Shown: piece by piece, positions 57,762 to 64,000 of the stretch | Layout: each line of letters opens with the position of its first letter | How positions within the stretch are numbered: position 1 is the stretch's first letter | Assembly: GCF_002176815.1 (NCBI RefSeq) | Contig: NZ_CP021648.1 | Span: 806,001-870,000 of the forward strand | Direction of reading: 5' to 3' | DNA length: 64,000 nt | DNA from: Acidovorax sp. T1 | GTDB taxonomy: Bacteria > Pseudomonadota > Gammaproteobacteria > Burkholderiales > Burkholderiaceae_C | Notes under the pieces: model-generated | What the model was told of the DNA's origin: nothing | The model's database searches: none | Seen by the model: only the letters and a program-made list of their open reading frames with translations | Made by a program: the position numbers and the translations under genes

Positions 57762-58487
57762 ATGTCCAGTCAACCAGTTGCCGATATGACGCCCATTCCG
57801 CCGGATGAAGGTACGCCCGTTTCCGTGAAGATCCGCGAGCGCATCGCCGCCGCACGCAAGCGCTTCAACGCCAATGACAACATTGCCGACTTCATCGAAC
57901 CCGGCGAGTTGGAGCAGCTGCTCGACGAGGTCGAGGTCAAGATGCAGGGCGTGCTCGACAGCCTGGTGATCAACACCCAGGACGACCACAACACCCACAA
58001 CACCGCGCGCCGCGTGGCCAAGATGTATCTCAACGAGGTGTTCAAAGGCCGCTATGTGCAGGCGCCCCCGATCACCGAGTTTCCCAACGCCGAGCACCTC
58101 AACGAGCTGATGATCGTGGGCCCGCTCACGGTGCGCAGTGCCTGCAGCCACCACTTTTGCCCCGTGCTGGGCAAGATCTGGATCGGCATCATGCCCAACG
58201 AGCACACCAACGTGATCGGCCTGTCCAAATACGCGCGCCTGGTCGACTGGATCATGGGCCGCCCGCAGATCCAGGAAGAGGCCGTCGTGCAACTGGCCGA
58301 CTTGATCATGGAAAAAACCCAGCCCGACGGCCTGGCCATCGTCATGGAAGCCAGCCACTTTTGCATGTCCTGGCGCGGCGTGCGCGACATGGACAGCAAG
58401 ATGATCAACTCCGTGATGCGCGGCGTGTTCCTGAAAGACAGCGCCCTGCGCCGCGAATTCCTCTCGCTCATTCCAGGAAGGAACTGA
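57762..58487 (+). CDS. folE: GTP cyclohydrolase I FolE
   Basis: FolE turns GTP into 7,8-dihydroneopterin triphosphate, the first step of tetrahydrofolate and pterin synthesis. Zinc ligands and catalytic residues appear in THNTARRVAKMYLNEVF, SACSHHFCPVLGKIWIG and SHFCMSWRGVRD. The 241-residue product has an extended N-terminal region (about 60 residues) typical of this group. It is followed by the BLUF gene after one base. Confidence 0.95.
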   Translation: MSSQPVADMTPIPPDEGTPVSVKIRERIAAARKRFNANDNIADFIEPGELEQLLDEVEVKMQGVLDSLVINTQDDHNTHNTARRVAKMYLNEVFKGRYVQAPPITEFPNAEHLNELMIVGPLTVRSACSHHFCPVLGKIWIGIMPNEHTNVIGLSKYARLVDWIMGRPQIQEEAVVQLADLIMEKTQPDGLAIVMEASHFCMSWRGVRDMDSKMINSVMRGVFLKDSALRREFLSLIPGRN

Positions 58488-58488
58488 C

Positions 58489-58911
58489 ATGCTCGTACGC
58501 CTGCTGTATGCCAGCCGCGCGGTGGACACTTCGCCCGCCGCCATCGAAGCCATCCTCACCCAGTCGCGCCAGCACAACCCGGGCAGCGGCATCACGGGCA
58601 TCCTGTGCTATGGCGGCGGGGTCTTCCTGCAGGCCATCGAGGGCGGGCGCTCGCCGGTCAACGAGCTGTACGGCCACATCCAGCGCGACCCGCGCCACAA
58701 GAATGTGGAGCTGCTGCACTACGAAGAGATTGCCGAGCGGCGCTTTGGCGGCTGGATCATGGGGCAGGTGAACCTGTCCAAGATCAACCACTCCATCCTG
58801 CTCAAGTATTCCGAAAAACCCGAGCTCGATCCGTATGCGGTGTCGGGCAAGGTGTCGTTTGCGCTGCTTGAAGAGCTGATGGCGACAGCCTCCATCATCG
58901 GCCGTGCCTGA
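58489..58911 (+). CDS. BLUF domain blue-light photoreceptor protein
   Basis: BLUF domains bind FAD and respond to blue light by hydrogen-bond rearrangement. The 140-residue protein is a stand-alone BLUF domain plus a short helical tail, with all key residues: Tyr7 (LLYASRA), Asn30, Gln48 (GVFLQAIEG), Trp89 and Met91 (GGWIMGQ); spacings match those of characterised short BLUF proteins. It has no output domain, so a partner must transmit the signal. Its AAGGA lies inside the last codons of folE, giving tight coupling of the two genes. Confidence 0.92.
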   Translation: MLVRLLYASRAVDTSPAAIEAILTQSRQHNPGSGITGILCYGGGVFLQAIEGGRSPVNELYGHIQRDPRHKNVELLHYEEIAERRFGGWIMGQVNLSKINHSILLKYSEKPELDPYAVSGKVSFALLEELMATASIIGRA

Positions 58912-59123
58912 AAGGCGGAGCGCTTTGCTACTGCGCGGCCTGATCTTGCGCCTGCGGTACTCGCCGCACGAGAGTGCGGCTGCATTCCTCAACGCAAGCT
59001 GAGGCCGCTCGCTACGCAAATCGCCCCACCTTTCTGCTTCGGTGATTTTTCTCTGGGTCGCAGGCCGTCGTTGCCGACGCTGCGGCTTTTTGCATTCCAG
59101 CGCCCCGATCTGTGACCACAGCC
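58912..59123 (+). other. Gap between the BLUF gene and the DUF429 gene
   Basis: The 212 bases contain GC-rich inverted words (GCCGCACGAGAGTGCGGC at 58965-58982 forms a 7-bp hairpin) and a ctgCGGCTTTTTGC stretch near 59090. No gene or R65 unit is supported; GCGCTTTGCTACTGCGCGGCC near 58919 has only weak resemblance to the R65 core. Confidence 0.4.
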
Positions 59124-59966
59124 ATGACGACCGATTTGGCCGAACAATCCTTGCTGCTGGGCTGTGATTTCTCCAGCAGCCCCGGCCGGCGCAAACCCAT
59201 TGTGCTGGCGCTGGGCCAGCGCGTGGCGGCGCGGGTGCAGTTGCTGGGCCTGGAAACCTTTGACACCCTTGATGGCCTGGCGCGCTGGCTGGCCGCGCCG
59301 CGCGCCTGGGTGGGCGGCTTTGACCTGCCCTTTGGCCTGCCGCGCGAGCTGGTGCAGGCGCTGGGCTGGCCGCTGCAGTGGCATGCGTGCATGCAGCATT
59401 ACTGCGCGCTCTCGCGGGCGCAGATCCGCGACAGCTTTGCCGCCTTCTGCGCCGCGCGGCCCGTGGGCGGCAAGTTCGCGCACCGGGCCACCGATGGGCC
59501 GGCCGGCTCCAGCCCATCGATGAAATGGGTCAACCCGCCCGTGGCCTACATGCTGCACGCCGGCGTGCCGCTGCTGCTGGACGCGGGGGTGCATCTGCCC
59601 GGACTGCACCCCGGCGACCCGCAGCGCGTGGCGCTGGAGGCCTACCCCGGCTTGCTGGCGCGCGAAATCCTGGCGCGCCGCAGCTACAAAAGTGACGACC
59701 GCGCCCAACAGACGCCCGAGCGGCTGATTGCCCGCAAGGATCTGGTGCATGCGCTGGAGATGGGCCAGACCCGCCTGGGCCTGCGCCTCAAGCTCAGCCA
59801 CGCCCAGCGCGATGCCCTGGTGGATGACGCCAGCGGCGACCGTCTGGACGCCGTGCTGTGCCTGCTGCAGGCCGCCTGGGCGCAGCAGCGCCATGAGGAG
59901 GGCGATGCGCTTTATGGTCTGCCGACGGGGTTCGATGGCCTCGAAGGCTGGATTGTCACGGCCTGA
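59124..59966 (+). CDS. DUF429 family protein
   Basis: A 280-residue protein of the DUF429 group, which shares the RNase H-like fold with Holliday-junction resolvases but has no assigned function. The N-terminal acidic strand LLLGCDFSSSPG and the central GGFDLPFGLPREL are the family signatures; Asp residues there could bind metal. The C-terminal DDASGDRLDAVLCLLQAAWA contributes another acidic cluster. The start is ATG 59124 or GTG 59112. It precedes a lysE-like gene. Confidence 0.8.
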   Translation: MTTDLAEQSLLLGCDFSSSPGRRKPIVLALGQRVAARVQLLGLETFDTLDGLARWLAAPRAWVGGFDLPFGLPRELVQALGWPLQWHACMQHYCALSRAQIRDSFAAFCAARPVGGKFAHRATDGPAGSSPSMKWVNPPVAYMLHAGVPLLLDAGVHLPGLHPGDPQRVALEAYPGLLAREILARRSYKSDDRAQQTPERLIARKDLVHALEMGQTRLGLRLKLSHAQRDALVDDASGDRLDAVLCLLQAAWAQQRHEEGDALYGLPTGFDGLEGWIVTA

Positions 59967-60013
59967 TTTCGCCGGCCCCGGTGTTGGCACAATGGACGGC
60001 CCAGCCCTTGCCA

Positions 60014-60676
60014 ATGTCCACCGCCATGCCTGCTTTCGAAACTTTGCTCACTTTTTTTGGCGTGTCGGTGCTGCTGGGGCTCACGCCCGGCCCCGACAAC
60101 CTGTTCGTGCTGCTGCAATCGGCCCAGCGCGGCTGGCGCGCCGGCATGGCGGTGGTGGCGGGCCTGTGCGCTGGCCTGGTGGTGCACACCACGGCGGTGG
60201 CCCTGGGGCTGGCAGCCGTGTTTGCCGCGTCGGCCATGGCGTTCACGGTGCTCAAATATTGCGGCGCGGCCTATCTGGCCTATCTGGCATGGCAGGCCCT
60301 GCGGGCGCCCGCCGCCACGGCGCAGCAGCCCGCCTCCACCCAAGGAAACCAGGGCAAGCAAGGCGGCCGCAGCCTTTGGCGCATGGTGGGGCGCGGCATG
60401 GTCATGAACCTCACCAACCCCAAGGTGCTGGTGTTCTTTCTGGCCTTTTTGCCGCAGTTCGCTGATCCGGCGCGCGGCAGTGTGGCTTTGCAGCTCATGG
60501 TGCTGGGGGTGGTGTTCATGCTGGCCACGTTGCTGGTGTTTGGTGCCATCGCCTGCTTTTCTGGCGCTTTTGGGGCGCTGCTGCAACGCTCGGCGCGCGC
60601 CCAGACGGTGCTCAACCGGGTGGCGGGCCTGGTGTTTCTGGGGCTGGCGCTGCGGCTGGCCACGGCGGAGCGGTAG
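60014..60676 (+). CDS. LysE/RhtB family exporter
   Basis: A 220-residue membrane protein with about six helices of the LysE/RhtB family, which exports amino acids such as lysine, threonine or homoserine. The family start FLTFFGVSVLLGLTPGPDNLFVLL-like motif (LTPGPDN) is near the N-terminus and NLTNPKVLVFFLAFLPQF is in the middle. The start at 60014 is chosen over 60026. Substrate unknown. The TAG stop is formed by an R65 repeat. Confidence 0.88.
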   Translation: MSTAMPAFETLLTFFGVSVLLGLTPGPDNLFVLLQSAQRGWRAGMAVVAGLCAGLVVHTTAVALGLAAVFAASAMAFTVLKYCGAAYLAYLAWQALRAPAATAQQPASTQGNQGKQGGRSLWRMVGRGMVMNLTNPKVLVFFLAFLPQFADPARGSVALQLMVLGVVFMLATLLVFGAIACFSGAFGALLQRSARAQTVLNRVAGLVFLGLALRLATAER

Positions 60677-60738
60677 CTATAAAAAACATAGCTGTAAGCG
60701 CTTTGTGTATAAGCGCTAGAGCCATAAAAGGCTTGAAG
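60674..60738 (+). repeat. R65 palindromic repeat, copy K
   Basis: TAGCTATAAAAAACATAGCTG, AAGCGCTT (60696-60703), loop, AAGCGCT (60711-60717), AGAGCC and AAAAGGCTTGAAG. Its first three bases are the stop codon of the lysE-like gene, as with mutT in copy B. Confidence 0.85.
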
Positions 60739-60766
60739 TGTCATGCGCAGGTTTCACAATGAATGC

Positions 60767-60853
60767 ATGACCGAACTCCTCCTCATCCGCCATGGCGAAA
60801 CCGACTGGAACCAGACCCGGCTGCAGCGCAGCGAAGGCGTCACGCGCCCTTGA
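60767..60853 (+). pseudogene. Histidine phosphatase (phosphoglycerate mutase-like), N-terminal fragment
   Basis: The 28-codon frame starts with the exact histidine-phosphatase signature, MTELLLIRHGETDWNQTRLQ (catalytic His in RHG). After about 20 codons it runs out of family sequence and stops at 60851-60853. A whole enzyme needs about 200 residues. The end overlaps the 3' end of the next, convergent gene, so a deletion has fused this gene start to that gene. Confidence 0.75.
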
Positions 60854-61475
60854 TTCCCCTGTCGTCCTTGCCGCCCTTGACCAGGGCCAGATAAGCGCTG
60901 CGGGTTTGCGGCGACACCGAATCCACCAGCTGCTCGTAAGGCGTCTTATGCCGTGCCAGCATGCGCGCCGTGGCGATGGTCTTTGATTTGCAGAACCAGT
61001 GGCAGGTGTGCTGCATCAGGAACAGCTCGGCCGACATGGTGAAGGCCTTGTCGCGGGGTGTCAGGTGCGCCGCATTGCGGGCCATGGCCTCGATGCCCCG
61101 GGCGTGGATCGCCAGGGCCTTGCGCATGTCGAAGGTGGTGCCGGGAAACAGCTGGCTGGCAAAGGGAATCGCCATGGCAAAGCGGCTGACGCGGGCGTCA
61201 GCCTCGTTCACCTGGGCAAACTCGGCGGCAAAGCGGTTGAACTGCTCGCTCAGCTGCGATTCGGTGGTGGCGAGCAGGCGCCAGATCTGCTCGCGCCGCT
61301 CGGGCGTGCTTTCACCCAGCGCCCGCAGATAACCCTCGGTGAGGGTCTCCATGAGCTTTTCGATCTGGTAGTGGCCCAGGTGGCTGGCCAGCAGGGCAAT
61401 GCGCTTGCGTTGTTGCCGGTGGTTGAGGATGTAGCTGCCGATGGCGATCAGAAGGGCGAGGGTGAGAATGTCCAT
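60840..61475 (-). CDS. Hypothetical protein, one N-terminal membrane helix
   Basis: I do not recognise the family. From the ATG at 61475 (MDILTLALLIAIGSYILNHRQQRKRIALL) the product is 211 residues: a single membrane-spanning or signal-anchor helix (about 2-18), then a helical soluble part with Glu/Arg-rich segments (GESTPERREQIWRLL, SEQFNRFAAEFAQVNEADARVSRF) and a C-terminal region with Cys-His pairs (QHTCHWFCKS). The frame runs 41 codons further upstream through the amidase gene. It is seven bases after the amidase stop on the same strand. The 3' end abuts a deletion scar, so its last residues may be altered. Confidence 0.7.
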   Translation of the reverse strand: MDILTLALLIAIGSYILNHRQQRKRIALLASHLGHYQIEKLMETLTEGYLRALGESTPERREQIWRLLATTESQLSEQFNRFAAEFAQVNEADARVSRFAMAIPFASQLFPGTTFDMRKALAIHARGIEAMARNAAHLTPRDKAFTMSAELFLMQHTCHWFCKSKTIATARMLARHKTPYEQLVDSVSPQTRSAYLALVKGGKDDRGIKGA

Positions 61476-61482
61476 GGCTCGT

Positions 61483-62892
61483 TTATAGCTGCGGCGGCTC
61501 GGGCCACGCTTTTTGAGGGGGGCGGATCTGCTCGAACGCATGCGCCACCTGCAGCACGCCCAGGTCGTCGAAGCGCGGCCCGGCGATCTGCAGGCCAATT
61601 GGCAAGGGATGCAGGCCGCTGGTGTAGCCGCAGTTCACCGAAGCGGCGGGCTGCTCCGACATGTTGAAGGGCACGGTGAAGCCGATGTGCTCGAGCGGGC
61701 GCAGCGGGTCGTTGGTGGGCGAGGGCAGCTCGGCCGCAAACGCCGGCATGGGTGCCACGGGCGAGATCACGTAGTCGAACGCGCTGCAGGCGCGCACGGT
61801 GGCCACACGGGTCAGGTGAAACTGCTGGCTGGCGTCGAACACCTCGGTGCCGCTCAGGCCAGCGGCGCTGTCGGCCCAGGCGCGGATGTAGGGCAGCACC
61901 CGGTCGCGCTGCCGGGCGGGCAGGGCCAGCAGATCGGTGTGCGAGCGCATGCGCCAGAAATGGTCCATGCCGTCGAGCATGGTCTGCGTCATGAACGGCT
62001 GCATGGGCACGATGTGGGCGCCGGCCTGCTCCAGCCAGCGGGCGGCCTGCTCGATGGCGGCGCGCACCTCGGGCTCTACCGGCAGGCCGCAGCCGGCCTC
62101 CAGCAGCAGGCCAATCCGCAAACCACGCAGGCGCTCGGCCCCTTGATTGAACTGGCTCCAGGCAATGTCCTGCGCGGGCAGGGCCATGCTGTCGCGCGCG
62201 TCGCTCTGGCTCAGCACCTGCATCATCAGCGCGGCGTCTGCCACCGTGCGTGTCATGGGGCCGGCGGCGCGGCCGGTGTAGGGCGGGTCGATGGGGATGC
62301 GGCCCAGGCTGGGCTTCAAGCTGAAGATGCCGCACCAGCTGGCGGGCAGGCGCAGCGAGCCGCCGATGTCGGTGCCGATGTGCAGCGGGCCATAGCCGGC
62401 GGCGGCCGCAGCGCCCGCACCGGCACTGGAGCCGCCGGGGCCTTTGGATAAGTCCCAGGGGTTGCGCGCCAGCGCGTGAAAGCTCGACAGGCCCGAAGAC
62501 AGCATGCCGTAGTCGGGCATGGTGGTTTTGGCCACGATCACCGCGCCGGCTTCGCGCAGGCGCGCGGCGGGCGGGGCGTCGGCAGCGGCGGGCATCAGCG
62601 CGGTGGCGGCGGTGCCCAGCGGCATGGGGTCGCCGAGTGTGGCGATGTTTTCCTTGATGGTGGCGGGTACGCCGTCGAGTGCGCCCAGCGGTTCGCCGCG
62701 CAGCCAGCGGGCTTCGGAGGCCCGCGCCTGCGCCAGGGCGGCTTCGGGGCGCAGCAGGTAGGTGGCCCGAATGTGGGGCTCCCAGCGCTCGATGTGGGCC
62801 AGCAGGTCAGCCAGCACATCGACCGGGGACAGCGTGCGCTGGCGGTAGGCCGCGAGCAGGGCGTGGGCGGGCAGGTCGTGTAGCGCGCTCAT
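61483..62892 (-). CDS. Amidase (amidase signature family)
   Basis: Amidase-signature enzymes hydrolyse a wide range of amides with a Ser-cisSer-Lys triad. All three are visible: Lys in ATIKENIA (about 77-84), the cis-Ser and nucleophile in GPGGSSAGAGAAAAAGYGPL and HIGTDIGGSLRLPASW (about 150-182). Length 469 is normal. No signal peptide. It lies 18 bases after the peptide-binding protein gene on the same strand, so it probably acts on an imported amide or peptide. Exact substrate unknown. Confidence 0.9.
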   Translation of the reverse strand: MSALHDLPAHALLAAYRQRTLSPVDVLADLLAHIERWEPHIRATYLLRPEAALAQARASEARWLRGEPLGALDGVPATIKENIATLGDPMPLGTAATALMPAAADAPPAARLREAGAVIVAKTTMPDYGMLSSGLSSFHALARNPWDLSKGPGGSSAGAGAAAAAGYGPLHIGTDIGGSLRLPASWCGIFSLKPSLGRIPIDPPYTGRAAGPMTRTVADAALMMQVLSQSDARDSMALPAQDIAWSQFNQGAERLRGLRIGLLLEAGCGLPVEPEVRAAIEQAARWLEQAGAHIVPMQPFMTQTMLDGMDHFWRMRSHTDLLALPARQRDRVLPYIRAWADSAAGLSGTEVFDASQQFHLTRVATVRACSAFDYVISPVAPMPAFAAELPSPTNDPLRPLEHIGFTVPFNMSEQPAASVNCGYTSGLHPLPIGLQIAGPRFDDLGVLQVAHAFEQIRPPQKAWPEPPQL

Positions 62893-62910
62893 GGTGCGGG
62901 TTCGCCGGTT

Positions 62911-64000
62911 TCAGGACCAGAAAAGGGCCGACAGGTCGTTCACAAAGATAGGCATGTCTTTCCACAGCCCCCTGAGGTTCTTGTTGGCCACCGTGACCCA
63001 TTGCGGCTGGTAGAGGAAAGCATGCACGGCCTCTTCGGCCAGCAGGCGCTGCGCATCGCCCAGCAGGCGCGCGCGGTCGGCCGGGCGCGGGGTGTTCTTG
63101 ATTTTTTCGAACAGCGTGTTGAACTGCGGCGAGTGGTAGCCCCAGTAATAGTCGGGCTTGGCAAAGTTGGCCAGGTCGAAGGGCTCGACATGCGAGATCA
63201 GGGTCAGGTCGTAGTTCTTGTTGCCGTAGGTGCCGCTGAGCCACTGGGCCCATTCCACGTTCTGGATCTTGCACACGATGCCGATCTTGGCCAGCTGCGC
63301 GGCGATCACCTCGCCCCCCTGGCGCGCATAAGGCGGCGGGGGCAGCGTGAGGGTGAGCGTGAGCGGGGTCTTGACGCCCGCCTCGGCCAGCAGCTTTTTG
63401 GCCTTGTCGATATCGAACGGGTTGATGCCCGTGGTGTCCACATAGCCGAACGCGCCCGGCACATAGTGGCTGCCAATGGGCACGCCAAAGCCGTCGCCCG
63501 CGCCTTCGATGACGGCCTTGCGGTCGATGGCGGCGGCAATGGCACGGCGCACGCGCACATCGTTCAGGGGCTTGCGGTCGTTGTTGATGGCCAGGATGGT
63601 CTTGGCGCGCGAGCCGCTCACCACCACCTGAAAGCGCGGGTTGGCCTTGAACTGGGCCACGCTGCGTGGCGTGACGCGGGCAAACGCATCCACATCGCCC
63701 GCCAGCAGCGCCGCCACCTGCGCGGCAGGGTCGGAGATGAAGCGGAACGTGGCCCGGCGCATCTTGATGGTGGCGGGGGCGCGAAAGCCTCGCCAGGCAT
63801 TCAGCGTGATCGACGCGCCCCGGTTCCACGCGCCCAGCACATAGGGGCCGGTGCCCACGGGCCGGGTGGCGTTGGTGGCGGCGCTTTGGGGCTCGACGAT
63901 GATGGCCGTGGCCTGGCCCAGCACGAACAAAAAATCGGGGTCGATGTCTTTGTGAATCAGCACCACGGTGTGGTCGTCCACCACCTGCGTGGTGAGGTTG
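62911..64000 (-). CDS. Peptide/nickel-type ABC transporter substrate-binding protein (N-terminus outside window)
   Basis: A family 5 (DppA/OppA/NikA) solute-binding protein. The visible 362 residues include PVGTGPYVLGAW, the DVRVRRAIAAAIDRKAVIEG motif, PFDIDKAKKLLAEAGVK and the C-terminal YQPQWVTVANKNLRGLWKDM. The frame stays open to the end of the window, so the start and signal peptide lie beyond base 64000. It is probably the first visible gene of a peptide or amide uptake operon that ends with the amidase. Confidence 0.92.
   Translation of the reverse strand, partial: NLTTQVVDDHTVVLIHKDIDPDFLFVLGQATAIIVEPQSAATNATRPVGTGPYVLGAWNRGASITLNAWRGFRAPATIKMRRATFRFISDPAAQVAALLAGDVDAFARVTPRSVAQFKANPRFQVVVSGSRAKTILAINNDRKPLNDVRVRRAIAAAIDRKAVIEGAGDGFGVPIGSHYVPGAFGYVDTTGINPFDIDKAKKLLAEAGVKTPLTLTLTLPPPPYARQGGEVIAAQLAKIGIVCKIQNVEWAQWLSGTYGNKNYDLTLISHVEPFDLANFAKPDYYWGYHSPQFNTLFEKIKNTPRPADRARLLGDAQRLLAEEAVHAFLYQPQWVTVANKNLRGLWKDMPIFVNDLSALFWS

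Noticed and set aside
58919..58945. A GCGCTTTG...GCGCGGCCTGAT stretch resembling the R65 core.
   Set aside because: It lacks ATAGCT, a proper AAGCGCT arm and the tail, so it was not counted as a copy.

Overview
The window is a 64 kb stretch of GC-rich chromosome from a betaproteobacterium, most likely a member of the Comamonadaceae close to Acidovorax. The evidence is the gene order petABC-sspA-sspB, the cluster pilB-pilC-pilD-coaE-zapD-yacG, the run DUF971-ubiE-Tim44-like-ubiJ-ubiB, and the fused DUF3683 FAD/Fe-S oxidoreductase. This is gene-content recognition, not a database placement. Almost all of it is core genome, densely packed and largely syntenic in style with that family.

Layout. 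0-11.9 kb: pdxA (5' cut), mscL, the cytochrome bc1 operon, sspAB, tRNA-Thr, a DciA-like gene, secA, argJ, a DUF815 ATPase and mutT. 12-18.7 kb (minus strand): yacG, zapD, coaE, type IV pilus pilD/pilC/pilB, tRNA-Pro(CGG) and ispB. 18.9-25.3 kb: rplU-rpmA-obgE-proB, rppH, proS and a lytic transglycosylase. 25.3-31.8 kb (minus): a CBS/CorC membrane protein, an AAA ATPase, grxD, prmC, prfA and hemA. 32.1-37.3 kb (minus): the glycerol-3-phosphate uptake operon ugpBAECQ. 37.6-43.4 kb: serA, a 1304-residue FAD/Fe-S oxidoreductase and a HIT protein. 43.5-45.9 kb: a small accessory island holding a DUF1778/GNAT toxin-antitoxin pair, an IS30 remnant and a broken IS5-type element. 46-50.7 kb: ubiquinone genes. 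50.8-60.7 kb: a symporter, fmdB-like, DUF502, aspS, nudB, a nuclease-fold protein, cardiolipin synthase, folE, a BLUF photoreceptor, DUF429 and lysE. 60.7-64 kb: a deletion scar in a histidine phosphatase, an unknown gene, an amidase and a peptide-binding protein (cut by the window end).

Respiration and quinones recur: bc1 complex, octaprenyl diphosphate synthase, ubiE/ubiJ/ubiB and a large FAD/Fe-S dehydrogenase. NudB and FolE supply two steps of folate synthesis. No CRISPR array, prophage or plasmid origin is visible.

The most unusual structure is not a gene. A roughly 65-bp palindromic repeat (called R65 here, an informal label) occurs 12 times. Its core is ATAGCT, then AGCGCTT - short loop - AAGCGCT, then GAGGCC, flanked by TTTGCT on the left and an ATTTGGCTTGAAA-like tail on the right. 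Its stems covary between copies, 11 of 12 copies point the same way whatever the direction of the genes, some copies supply stop codons or start codons of neighbours, and two copies lie inside reading frames, one of them as the inter-domain linker of the 1304-residue oxidoreductase.
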